This document shows positions 31,865 to 40,500 of a stretch of DNA of 64,000 bases, one piece after another; position 1 is the stretch's first letter, and each line of letters opens with the position of its first letter. A program made the translations under genes and the position numbers. The notes beneath the pieces were generated by a model. The model searched no databases. It was given only the letters and a program-made list of their open reading frames with translations, and was not told the origin of the DNA. The DNA lies in the NCBI GenBank assembly GCA_964538025.1, contig CAZICZ010000010.1:1-64000 (forward strand), in the 5' to 3' direction. This DNA is from UBA5078 sp964538025 (GTDB taxonomy: Bacteria; Pseudomonadota; Gammaproteobacteria; Pseudomonadales; Pseudohongiellaceae).

Positions 31865-33271
31865 TTAAAAACCAATGCCCATCAGCCAGTACGCGACGAT
31901 GCACACCCCAGCGATCACCAAGGCATAGGGCATTTGCGTCTTGACGTGATCAATGTGGTCCGAGGCCGCCCCTGTCGAGGCCAGGATAGACGTGTCCGAG
32001 AGCGGCGAGCAATGATCGCCGAACACCCCGCCCCCTGCCACCGCCGCGAGCGTGGCGTAGACCACAGGCCCCAGCTCTCCCTGTGAAAAATTGAACGCCA
32101 ACGGCACGCTGATCGGAATCATGATGGCGTAGGTGCCCCATGAGGTGCCGGTGGAAAACGCAATCACGCCGGCGATGATAAACACCAGCATGGGCAGAAG
32201 CGCCGCGGTGAGCCAACCTTCCGTAACTGACACGATATAGTCTGCCGTGTTGAGGGCCGCGGAAAGATCATTCAGCGCATAGGCGAATGCCAGAATGATC
32301 ACGGCAGGCATGATGCCCTTGATACCCGCCATGGCGGTGCCGGTGATCTCCTGCAGGGGGACCCCCTGAACGCGCATGATAATGCCAAGACTGAACACGG
32401 CCAGCATAAACGCCTCCATCGGCTTCGCGCTGCCCAGCACGAACACGGCCCCCAGGGCAAAGCTGATCACCAGCAAGACGGGAAACACAAAGTTCCAGAA
32501 CAGGCTGGTGCGGATGCCGTCGAAGGGCACAATGGCCGTGAGCTCCTCTGCCATCAAGGGTTGCGCTCCCTCCCGCAGCACTTTTCCTTCTTGCATCGCC
32601 CGTGCCTCGGCACGCTTCATGGGACCGAAATCGGGCAACAGCCCCACCGCGATCAGGCCGACCATGGCGACGGCGAGAATCGGATACAGGTTGTAGGGAA
32701 TGGCCGCGATAAAGACGCCGATGGCATCGGCCGCGTTCTCGATTGGCCCCATGCCGATAGTTAGTCCGGCCACGTACACAGCCCAGCCCGTAAAGGGAAC
32801 CAGAATGCTGACAGGCGCCGACGTCGAATCACAAATATAGGCCAGTTTCTCGCGGGAAATTTTAAAGCGGTCAGAGAGTGAACGCATGGTAGTGCCCACA
32901 AAGAGCGGGCTGAAGTAATCGCTGAAATACACGAACATGCCCATGAACCACGCAATCACCTGCACGCGCGTGCGTGTCATCCGCCGCTGGGCAATAAACG
33001 CCGAGAAATTCGCAATGGCGCCGGTGCGCTGAAAGAAGGCAATCAGAATGCCGATGAAAAATTCGAGCAACAGAATCCAGGAAAAATCTTCATTGCCCAG
33101 CGCCTGCACGAGCAGTCGCGGAAAGCCCATCAGGCCCTCTCCTGCCACCAGCACGCCGGCAAGACACGCAACGGCGAGCGAGAACACGGTGTTGCGCGTG
33201 AGAAAGGCCAGAACGATGGCGATGGTGGCTGGCAGTAGTGACAAGGGACCAAGATAGGGGGTGGCATCCAT
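31865..33271 (-). CDS. NhaC-family sodium/proton antiporter or related amine/acid carrier
   Basis: A 468-residue inner-membrane carrier with about 11-12 hydrophobic helices. The conserved blocks IAWFMGMFVYFSDYFSPLFVGTTM, ICDSTSAPVSILVPFTGWAVY and the C-terminal GGVFGDHCSPLSDTSILAST are characteristic of the NhaC superfamily. That superfamily includes Na/H antiporters, malate/lactate and amino-acid carriers. It lies directly downstream of two FAD-dependent amine/amino-acid oxidase genes on the same strand, so uptake of their substrate is an alternative to sodium homeostasis. AGG precedes the ATG. Confidence 0.88.
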   Translation of the reverse strand: MDATPYLGPLSLLPATIAIVLAFLTRNTVFSLAVACLAGVLVAGEGLMGFPRLLVQALGNEDFSWILLLEFFIGILIAFFQRTGAIANFSAFIAQRRMTRTRVQVIAWFMGMFVYFSDYFSPLFVGTTMRSLSDRFKISREKLAYICDSTSAPVSILVPFTGWAVYVAGLTIGMGPIENAADAIGVFIAAIPYNLYPILAVAMVGLIAVGLLPDFGPMKRAEARAMQEGKVLREGAQPLMAEELTAIVPFDGIRTSLFWNFVFPVLLVISFALGAVFVLGSAKPMEAFMLAVFSLGIIMRVQGVPLQEITGTAMAGIKGIMPAVIILAFAYALNDLSAALNTADYIVSVTEGWLTAALLPMLVFIIAGVIAFSTGTSWGTYAIMIPISVPLAFNFSQGELGPVVYATLAAVAGGGVFGDHCSPLSDTSILASTGAASDHIDHVKTQMPYALVIAGVCIVAYWLMGIGF

Positions 33272-33316
33272 ACATTTTTTACCTGTTAGTTTTTATTGTG
33301 TGTAGGGTGGTGATCA

Positions 33317-34606
33317 TCACAGTTCTTCTCGGCCCTGCCAACTCTCCAGCGCCGACTTTGCGTGAAACCCGATCTCACGAAAGGGTTCCGGGGGCATCCA
33401 GGAGGCTTCTCCGAACAATCCGCTGATATCGGGCACCTGATGGCCATGCGCCAGCTCGGCCAGCAAATTGCCGAAAAGTGTCCCCTTGACGGTGCCTCCC
33501 CCATTGCATCCCGCGGACACAAACAATCCAGGCTGGAACTCACCGAACACGGGGGCGCTGTTGTAGGTGATGCCGACGGCCCCTCCCCAGACGTGTTCAA
33601 AAGCGACACCTGTCACCTGAGGGAAGCGGCGCCACAATCGATCCTGAAGGGCATGCGTCAAAGCAAGCCCCGTGCGCTCACTGGCGTAATCGTGCAAAGA
33701 GCGCACGAGCAGACGGCCATCCGCTGTGCGCCGCAGCGTGCTGCCAAGGCGATGCGTCGGCAGAATGCCCCAGTTGGTACGACTGCCCAGCGTCGCGAGA
33801 AGCGATTCGTCAAGCTGTGGGGTGAGGCCCGCGTATGTGTAGACGGTTGCCAATCGCGACGTGGCGACACCCAGGGCGCGTGCAAAGGCGTTGTTTGCCA
33901 GGACGATGCGCGGACTGCGGAGCCTGCCTCGGAGCGTGCTGATATCCCAGTGTCCAGCGTGTCGGTGAATGGCCGTCACGGGCGTATTTTCATAAAGCTG
34001 CACGCCCTCGGGCAGACGGGACAGCAGGGCCCGCATCATCTGCGCCGGCTGCGCCAGATAGCAGTCCGGCGAATACAGCCCCGCCTGATAAAACCCTGTG
34101 CCGAGCTCCTCGCGCAGCATCGTTTGATCCAACAGCCGGTAAGGAAGGCCTGCGTTGTCCAGAAAGGCCTGGTAATTGCGCAAGGAGTTCAGGCCGACGC
34201 TTCCTGCCGCGGCGCGATACGTGCCCGCGCGTTCCAGATCCACCGCTTGGGCACTGGCCTTTACATCCGCGACCAGGGACTTCATGGTCTCCTGAATCAG
34301 GCCATTGCAGGTTTTCATGCGGGCGATATTGGCCGCATCGGCGTCCTCTGCGAGAGAGACCTCCAGCAAAAATCCCGAATTGCGTCCCGGGTTGCCTTCC
34401 CCGATCTCACTGGCATCGATGACGACGACGCGTGCCTGCGGCGAGAGCTCCTGCCAGCGCCGGGCACAGGCAAGCCCCGTCCATCCGGCACCGATGATGA
34501 CGACATCGGCCTGATGATCACCTTCCAGGGCAGGGGTCGCCGTTCTGGGCGGCAGCAGGGCATTCCAGCCACAGGCGCTTTGGTATTGCGGAAAAGAAGC
34601 AGGCAT
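33317..34606 (-). CDS. FAD-dependent oxidoreductase, PuuB-like (amine or amino-acid oxidase)
   Basis: A 429-residue DAO-superfamily flavoprotein. The dinucleotide-binding motif is ADVVIIGAGWTGLACARRWQE, and the FAD contacts VIDASEIGEGNPGRNSGFLLE and the C-terminal GCNGGGTVKGTLFGNLLAE fit the gamma-glutamylputrescine oxidase group. The N-terminal extension before the Rossmann motif (YQSACGWNALLP) is also PuuB-like. Expected products are an aldehyde or keto acid, ammonia and a reduced acceptor. It lies between the DadA-like and NhaC-like genes with short gaps. Substrate is not certain; polyamine derivatives or amino acids are possible. Confidence 0.85.
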   Translation of the reverse strand: MPASFPQYQSACGWNALLPPRTATPALEGDHQADVVIIGAGWTGLACARRWQELSPQARVVVIDASEIGEGNPGRNSGFLLEVSLAEDADAANIARMKTCNGLIQETMKSLVADVKASAQAVDLERAGTYRAAAGSVGLNSLRNYQAFLDNAGLPYRLLDQTMLREELGTGFYQAGLYSPDCYLAQPAQMMRALLSRLPEGVQLYENTPVTAIHRHAGHWDISTLRGRLRSPRIVLANNAFARALGVATSRLATVYTYAGLTPQLDESLLATLGSRTNWGILPTHRLGSTLRRTADGRLLVRSLHDYASERTGLALTHALQDRLWRRFPQVTGVAFEHVWGGAVGITYNSAPVFGEFQPGLFVSAGCNGGGTVKGTLFGNLLAELAHGHQVPDISGLFGEASWMPPEPFREIGFHAKSALESWQGREEL

Positions 34607-34686
34607 TGCGATGTCAGTGTCCTTGGGGGCAGTGAGGGAAAATCGCGCGGCAGATGCCTCGCGGGTTCAGGCCGTTTTGTTCTCGC

Positions 34687-35928
34687 TCAGTGTCGCTCAC
34701 TCCGGTAGGGCGTCATGTCGATCGGCGTGTCGCGTCCATCGGCGATAAGCGCGAGCAGCTTGCCAGTAACGGCGCTTTGCGTCAGGCCCAGATGACCATG
34801 GCCGAAGCCAAAAAACGCATTGCGCATCTTGGGCGAGCGAGCAATGACCGGGATCGTATCCGGCATGCTGGGTCGAAAGCCCATCCAGGACGCGGCATTC
34901 TCTGTCGAAACGCCCGGAAAAAGCGCTCGCGCATGTTCTCCCAGTATCTGGGCACGCCGCATGTCGGGCGGGGCCGTGAGGCCCGCAAACTCGACGGTAC
35001 CCGCGAGCCGCAATCCCTCCTGCATCGAGGTAGCGGCAAAGGCGCGGCCGGCAAAAAGCAGGGGCCTTGCCAGATGAATGCCGGGCGCCGGGCAGTGCAG
35101 ATGATAGCCGCGTTCGGTGTCCAGCAACACAGGACTTCCGAGCTGCCGTGTCAGGTTTGCGGAGTAGGCACCCGCCGTAATAAACACCTCGGAACAGGCG
35201 TGGTTTTGTGCGGCAACAACCGCCGTCACGCGGGCGTCCTCATGAACGAACTGACGCACCTCTTCCTGCAGATAACGGCCACCTTGCGCGAGAAACGCGG
35301 CAAACAAGGCTTTGGAGACGGCCAAGGGCGACAGCACATGGCCCGCGCCAGGAATGAGAATGCCCCCGGCCAGCCCCGGGCGCAGTGCGGGCTCCTCACG
35401 GGTGAGCGCCTCCCCCTCCAGCGCCACATACTGGACGCTGCGGCGATCATAGTAGGCCGCCTGACGGCGAGCCTGATCCCACTGCGCCGGGGTTTCATAG
35501 ACGTAAATCACGCCGTTTTCACGCAGCAGATCCGCAGCGCCCGCCTTGCGCAGGAGGGGACGAAGACAGTCCAGACCGCGGGACGCCAACTGATGAAGGG
35601 CAAGGGAAGAGGCATCGGCATGCGCCTCGCGACTGCTGGCAAGAAACTGCATAAACCACGGCAGCATCCTTGGCAGGTAAGCGGGACGCACGCTGACCGG
35701 GGCGAGGCGCTGCATCAGCATGGCAGGAATTTCTTTCCAGATGCCTGGCATGGCTTCGGGATGCACGGACCCGGTAGACACGATGCCCGCATTGCCGGCA
35801 CTGGTGCCTTCGCCCGGGGGCAGTCGATCCAAAAGCAACACTGCACGGCCGGTTTCCTGAAGGAAAAGCGCGGTGCACAAGCCGACAATTCCGGCACCGA
35901 TTACGATGCTAGGAGACGATGTCGTCAT
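34687..35928 (-). CDS. FAD-dependent D-amino-acid dehydrogenase-like oxidoreductase
   Basis: A 413-residue DadA-type flavoprotein of the DAO superfamily. The Rossmann motif is IVIGAGIVGLCTALFLQETG close to the N-terminus, followed by TSAGNAGIVSTGSVHPEAMP, and the C-terminal MGFRPSMPDTIPVIARSPKMRNAFFGFGHGHLGLTQS is typical of DadA. AGGAAATC precedes the ATG; the frame is open for 60 codons upstream without family support. With the PuuB-like oxidase and the NhaC-like carrier downstream it forms a small amine or amino-acid catabolic unit (inference). Confidence 0.87.
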   Translation of the reverse strand: MTTSSPSIVIGAGIVGLCTALFLQETGRAVLLLDRLPPGEGTSAGNAGIVSTGSVHPEAMPGIWKEIPAMLMQRLAPVSVRPAYLPRMLPWFMQFLASSREAHADASSLALHQLASRGLDCLRPLLRKAGAADLLRENGVIYVYETPAQWDQARRQAAYYDRRSVQYVALEGEALTREEPALRPGLAGGILIPGAGHVLSPLAVSKALFAAFLAQGGRYLQEEVRQFVHEDARVTAVVAAQNHACSEVFITAGAYSANLTRQLGSPVLLDTERGYHLHCPAPGIHLARPLLFAGRAFAATSMQEGLRLAGTVEFAGLTAPPDMRRAQILGEHARALFPGVSTENAASWMGFRPSMPDTIPVIARSPKMRNAFFGFGHGHLGLTQSAVTGKLLALIADGRDTPIDMTPYRSERH

Positions 35929-36078
35929 CGGATTTCCTGTGGAGATAAAAACGCTGTAGCCGGGGCGCAGACCCCGGCGGCGAAATGCGAGCGAGAATAG
36001 CAGTACCCTCTCGGCTCTGCCACTGCAGCATGCAGCCAAAGACTCACAGGCTGAAAACGTTTTCTTTTGTGTTAGCGC

Positions 36079-36107
36079 AAAAAAATGCCGGCACGCATGT
36101 GCCGGCA
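36079..36107 (-). terminator. Intrinsic terminator of the VCBS-repeat gene
   Basis: A perfect 9-bp stem TGCCGGCAC/GTGCCGGCA with loop ATGC on the minus strand, followed by a run of seven Ts. It lies about 95 bases past the stop of the VCBS-repeat gene. Confidence 0.85.
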
Positions 36108-36202
36108 AAATTCACCCTTCAGGTTGGAGAAAGCGAAGGACCTTAGTTCAGACTAAACATTTGCGAGTACTGATACACAATATCCACTTCTGTCTGCTGG
36201 CT

Positions 36203-37867
36203 CTAGCTGACATCGACAGGCACTTCGTCATCGCTTGCCCATTCGTAGATCGTATTTCCGTTATTCGCAATATGATCAATCAGTGTGTATGTCGCATCGG
36301 CATCATTTGCCCAGAAATCATCGTAGCTGTTGTCCGCGTTGCCGACACTCCCGCCTTTGAGCTGGGCCCCCAGAAACAGGCTACTTGTCGAGATGTTTTG
36401 ATCATGGCTCAGAAGCCAGTCAAGAATATCGCCGATACTGGAGTCCAGATCATTGGCACCATTGTAGCCGTCAATTTTTACGGTGTAGTACCCGTCACCA
36501 TTTGTGTCGCCCGAGCTTGTCGAAAACACCAACACGGCGTGACCGATATCTTTCACAAATGTGGGGTAGCTGTTGTCCAGGACGACCAGATTCGAATCGT
36601 CGTCGTTGTGATCGTCATCGTCATCATCGTCACCGCCATCACCGATGCCTGTGACACGGAAGCTGACCTGTGCGGTAGACGACGCGCCATGATTATCGGT
36701 CATGGTGTAGGAAAAGCTCAGCGTTTCACTTTCCCCTTCATTGAGCTGGTCGTACTGCCCTTGGGCATCGAAACTAAAGCTGCCATCGGCATTCAATACC
36801 AAGGCGCCTTGCCCCGTGAAACTGCCCTCCACCAGGCTAAAGCTCGCGGTGTCCAGTCGATCAACATCGTAATCATTGCCCGCGACATTGCCATTGAGCA
36901 CTGCATTTTCAGCCACGTCTCCCGCATCGTCGTCTACGGCGACCGGGCCATCGTTGGCACCAAGGACTGTCAGTCTGAATTCACTGACGTCAGTGCTGAA
37001 GGACGTGGCTTCAGACTGGTTCTCAATCGCGTGTGAGAGTGTGAAGACCAGCTCTTCCCCTGCGCTCAGCCGATCGACATCCGCGCCATTGGCGTCAAAC
37101 ACGAAGCTCCCGTCGGTCCCCCTGGTTAAATGGCCCACTGCCAGACCATCCTCGCTCACCAAGGTCAGCGCAGCGCCCGGGTTCTCGAGACCAATAATCT
37201 GCACAGTGCCTCCGCCGGAGAGGTCGTTTGCCAGGGTGTTGCCTGATACCGCATCGTTCTCCGTAACGACGTAAGCATCATCCCGGGCAGCGTAGGCCTG
37301 AGAGGTGATCTCCAATATCTTGTTGGAGTCGTCACGGGCGCCCCCGACCGCGCCGACGGACGTGATGCGAACGGCGAAGTCGACGAGCGAAAAATCTTCC
37401 AGCGTCAAGGCTCTGGCCGTGCTGGCAAGGGTGAAATCAAATGTCTGGAAATCGTCGCCCTGTCCGATTCCTGCCTCTCCGATGCGGATGCCCACGTCAT
37501 AGCCATTGGCTTCTGCTCCGGCGACGAGTTTCCCTTTCGTGACGGTCAGGGTCGGGTCTGTGAGCAAACCATTCATGTTCACGCCATTGCCGAGGTTGGT
37601 GACCTGGTCGTTTCCTTGCACCAAGCTGGTCGACACATTGTCCGTAAGGGGTGTCATGGAGAGCGTGTTGATCAGTGCTTCATCAGCGAGGTCGAAGAAC
37701 AGACCGCGCAGATCACCGGTGATCGCCCCCTCGATCCACAGGTTTACGCCGACTGTGCCGTCTGCGTTTTCCGTGATCCGGATCCATGCCCCTGCGAGCG
37801 TGGAGGAGGAAGACGTTGAATAGTCGTTAAAATGAAATGTCATGGATCGTTGTGCGATGGTCGTCAT
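36203..37867 (-). CDS. VCBS/cadherin-like repeat protein with Asp-rich linker
   Basis: A 554-residue acidic protein. After an N-terminal beta-rich domain (about 1-210) come two VCBS/cadherin-like modules: one around RDDAYVVTENDAVSGNTLAND, and a clearer one at VAENAVLNGNVAGNDYDVD through LNADGSFSFDAQGQYDQLN and FSYTMTDNHGASSTAQVSF. A calcium-type linker, GDGGDDDDDDDHNDDDSN, precedes a C-terminal domain with DTNGDGYYTVKIDGYNG. No N-terminal signal peptide is seen, so type I secretion through a C-terminal signal is possible. AAGGAG precedes the ATG. Adhesion or matrix function is inferred from the family. Confidence 0.83.
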   Translation of the reverse strand: MTTIAQRSMTFHFNDYSTSSSSTLAGAWIRITENADGTVGVNLWIEGAITGDLRGLFFDLADEALINTLSMTPLTDNVSTSLVQGNDQVTNLGNGVNMNGLLTDPTLTVTKGKLVAGAEANGYDVGIRIGEAGIGQGDDFQTFDFTLASTARALTLEDFSLVDFAVRITSVGAVGGARDDSNKILEITSQAYAARDDAYVVTENDAVSGNTLANDLSGGGTVQIIGLENPGAALTLVSEDGLAVGHLTRGTDGSFVFDANGADVDRLSAGEELVFTLSHAIENQSEATSFSTDVSEFRLTVLGANDGPVAVDDDAGDVAENAVLNGNVAGNDYDVDRLDTASFSLVEGSFTGQGALVLNADGSFSFDAQGQYDQLNEGESETLSFSYTMTDNHGASSTAQVSFRVTGIGDGGDDDDDDDHNDDDSNLVVLDNSYPTFVKDIGHAVLVFSTSSGDTNGDGYYTVKIDGYNGANDLDSSIGDILDWLLSHDQNISTSSLFLGAQLKGGSVGNADNSYDDFWANDADATYTLIDHIANNGNTIYEWASDDEVPVDVS

Positions 37868-37943
37868 GGTTTTCTCCTTGGTGTGCCCAAGTTGTGTGTT
37901 ATGGACGCCACTGTACGAACCATGCCCCCCGCTTACATGAGCA

Positions 37944-37977
37944 AATAATCCTGTTTCATCTGGGATAATTATCCTGT
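37944..37977 (-). promoter_or_regulatory. Paired direct repeats with a palindrome upstream of the VCBS gene
   Basis: On the minus strand ACAGGATAATT (37967-37977) and ACAGGATTATT (37944-37954) repeat 23 bases apart, about two helical turns. The first overlaps the perfect palindrome GGATAATTATCC (37963-37974). This spacing is typical of tandem response-regulator sites. It lies 77-110 bases before the ATG, where a promoter is expected. Confidence 0.5.
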
Positions 37978-38042
37978 CTTGGCGCGCTGCCTTATAGGAG
38001 TTTTCTCCCGGTTTTTGTTCTCTTTGTGAACGCCTGTGCTCA

Positions 38043-40385
38043 TCATTCATGCCGCCAGGACAAGCGCAGACCAACCAGGCGTGGGTCGCTGGGTTGCCCC
38101 ACGACCAGGCCCGAATTACCGGTCTGGAAGCTCAGCGCTGTGACGTAATCACGCCCGGTCAGATTGCGGGCAAACAGGGCCAGCTCCCAACCTGTGACGC
38201 CTCTCAGACCCACACTGGCATCGGCGTGGGCATAGCCGGCGATGCGGGCATAGCGAGACCCCTCAGCGCTGCTGTTGTAGGCGCTGCGGGCACTGGCTTC
38301 CAGATGCCAGAAGGCCTCGAGGGTCGTCAGCGGATAGCGCCAGTCCACCCCTACGCTGCCGACCCAGCGGGACAGACCGGGCAGCGGCATGCCACTGAGA
38401 TCGCAGGCTGTGGTACTGGAAGTTTGCGTCTCCAAAGGACAGGGGCCAGCGGGATAATCGCGAGTCTGACCATGGGCGTAGGCCAGCGCGCTGAACAGCG
38501 TCCCGCCCTCCCCCAAAGGCAGACGGAGATCCGCCTCCACCCCCTGCACCCGCACCTGCGGAATATTGGCGGGGTAGGAGCGCAGGGCGGCCGTCTCGAT
38601 GCTGGAGACGATATTGGTCTGGTAGTCATCCACCACGGTGTGGAAGGCGGCCAGCGCGATGCTTCCTCGTCCCTGCGCCAATGGGTGTTTGATGCCCAGC
38701 TCCAGCGTGCGGTTGCGCTCGTCATCAATGACGGCGGTGGCCAGCACAGGCTCTCCACGGGCATTGCGTGGCAGGCCCGACATGTTGAGCCCTCCGGACT
38801 TGTAGCCGTGGGCATAGGCGGCGTAGACCATGAGGCGTTCAGTGGGAGACCAGGCAAGATTGGCCCTGCCGGACACATTTCCTTGGCGGTCGTGGGCCGC
38901 ATAGGACTGCGCCTGAAAAATGGCCGCCTTCGCGCGGGCCAGCACCGCGGCATCGGGCCTTCCCGTCAGATCGAGCCCGCCTCCCACCTCGGTGGCATAG
39001 CGGCCCTGTTTGTCTTCATGCGTGTAACGCAAGCCCAGTGTGGCCGTCAGACTGTCTGTCACATCGACACTGAGCTCTCCGAACGCGGCCCCGCTTTGCA
39101 TCGCAAAACGGGAGCGCCCCCGCTGACCATAGCCGTCCAGCAGATCAGAAGGCAGAGGAACCGGGTAGGCCTCGGCATCGAGCAGCCAGGCCGTGGCGTC
39201 GGGGCCATACACACTGGTAGGAGTGCCCCGGATGCGCTGGGCGAAGGCATACACACCGGCGAGCAGCCGCCAGCGCTGCCGGGCATCGGTGAGTATCCGC
39301 AGCTCCTGGCTCACTTGGTCCTGTCGTGAGGGAATGCGTTGCACCGTTTGAATCGGCAGGCCGGTGTAGTCACGGTCGTTGTCGACATCCCATTGCCAGA
39401 ATCGCCACGCGCTGATTGAAACGAGCGTGAATTTCTGGAACTCCCGGTTCAGATGCAAGGAGGCGCCACCCTCCTGCGTATCCACTTGCACAGGCGCGTC
39501 CACATCGCTGAGCCGGTCGTAGATGTCTCGGCTCGCCGGGGAATAACCGAGGCCGGCGGCGAGGGCCTCGAACTGCCGTGCAGAAGACCGTTTGCTTTCT
39601 CCGGTGCGCAGGAAAATCTGGGTGCAGCAAGCCGCTCCTACGCGCGCATAGTCGGCAATCACGCGTGCGGAAAAGCGCGCATCGGACGTGAACAGCAGTT
39701 GCCCGCGCAGGGCGAGATTGTCGAGCGCATTGAGCCTTGCGCCGGTCGTCACCTGCCGGATCACACCGTCGCGCCGCGTGCCCTGCACGGCAAGCCGGCC
39801 AGCGACCTGCGCGTTCAAAGGACCGCTGAGACTTCCCCGCCACTGCGTGTAGCCATCGGCTCCCACGTGCAGCTCTCCCTGTACCTGTGGTGTTGGGCTG
39901 GGCGGCTGGCTGAGGATTTGGATGGCCCCTCCCGTGGTGTTCTTGCCGAACAAGCTGCCCTGTGGCCCACGCAGGACCTCCACGCGGGCGATGTCGGTGA
40001 AATCGAAGGCCGCCGTGGCGGGACGCCCGTGATACACCCCGTCGACATAAAAACCTACACCCGGCTCCATACCGTCGTTCGCTGCGCTGATCGACAGGGT
40101 GTTGGAGCCCAGGCCGCGAAGGGTATAGGCCGTATTGCGCGGATTGGCGGAGTTGTAATAGAGCGTCGGCACCAGGGTGCTGAGCTGCTGGGTATTGACG
40201 GTGCCAGCGCTGCTCAGACGTTCCCCGCTCAGCACGGACACGGCGGCAGGCACCTCCAGTAAACGCTCCTCGCGCAGGCGTGCCGTCACCAGCACCTCCT
40301 CCACCCGGGGTGCCTGTGCCAGGCTCGGGGACACCGCAGGCAGGCAGAGGCACAAAAGGAGAAGGCGGGAGAGTGGACGGGACAT
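38043..40385 (-). CDS. TonB-dependent outer-membrane receptor
   Basis: A 780-residue receptor with signal peptide (LLLLCLCLPAVSPSLAQ), TonB-box-like EEVLVTARLR, a plug domain (STLVPTLYYNSANPRNTAYTLRGLG, GFYVDGVYHGRPATAAFDF, RVEVLRGPQGSLFGKNTTGGAI) and a full barrel ending in LSWRHE. This plug pattern is common to the large family of Sphingomonad/Cellvibrio-type receptors for siderophores and organic ligands, and the ligand is not readable. It has a strong promoter with an overlapping inverted repeat, so it is likely regulated. The VCBS gene lies 175 bases downstream on the same strand. Confidence 0.9.
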   Translation of the reverse strand: MSRPLSRLLLLCLCLPAVSPSLAQAPRVEEVLVTARLREERLLEVPAAVSVLSGERLSSAGTVNTQQLSTLVPTLYYNSANPRNTAYTLRGLGSNTLSISAANDGMEPGVGFYVDGVYHGRPATAAFDFTDIARVEVLRGPQGSLFGKNTTGGAIQILSQPPSPTPQVQGELHVGADGYTQWRGSLSGPLNAQVAGRLAVQGTRRDGVIRQVTTGARLNALDNLALRGQLLFTSDARFSARVIADYARVGAACCTQIFLRTGESKRSSARQFEALAAGLGYSPASRDIYDRLSDVDAPVQVDTQEGGASLHLNREFQKFTLVSISAWRFWQWDVDNDRDYTGLPIQTVQRIPSRQDQVSQELRILTDARQRWRLLAGVYAFAQRIRGTPTSVYGPDATAWLLDAEAYPVPLPSDLLDGYGQRGRSRFAMQSGAAFGELSVDVTDSLTATLGLRYTHEDKQGRYATEVGGGLDLTGRPDAAVLARAKAAIFQAQSYAAHDRQGNVSGRANLAWSPTERLMVYAAYAHGYKSGGLNMSGLPRNARGEPVLATAVIDDERNRTLELGIKHPLAQGRGSIALAAFHTVVDDYQTNIVSSIETAALRSYPANIPQVRVQGVEADLRLPLGEGGTLFSALAYAHGQTRDYPAGPCPLETQTSSTTACDLSGMPLPGLSRWVGSVGVDWRYPLTTLEAFWHLEASARSAYNSSAEGSRYARIAGYAHADASVGLRGVTGWELALFARNLTGRDYVTALSFQTGNSGLVVGQPSDPRLVGLRLSWRHE

Positions 40386-40407
40386 GGAGCGCTCTGTGAT
40401 GGGGTAT

Positions 40408-40451
40408 CGTTATATCGGTAAGAATATAACGAAAGCCCTGCGAAGGGTCAA
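40408..40451 (-). promoter_or_regulatory. Promoter with overlapping inverted repeat before the receptor gene
   Basis: Minus-strand TTGACC (40446-40451) and TATATT (40423-40428) have a 17-base spacer. Eight-base arms CGTTATAT (40408-40415) and ATATAACG (40424-40431), eight bases apart, cover the -10 box and start site. Binding there would block transcription, so a repressor site is likely. The arms resemble Zur half-sites, but the spacing differs. Confidence 0.6.
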
Positions 40452-40500
40452 ACACTCGCCCGCCGCGCAGTGCAACGGCGGCGATTCACAGGCAATGCCC

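Noticed and set aside
33362..36000. Long open frames on the plus strand opposite the two FAD-oxidase genes
   Set aside because: Both follow the third-position GC bias of the minus-strand genes, have no family motif and lack ribosome-binding sites; they are antisense shadows.
40408..40431. Zur box before the receptor gene
   Set aside because: The half-sites look like GTTATA/TATAAC, but the space between them is ten bases instead of about one.
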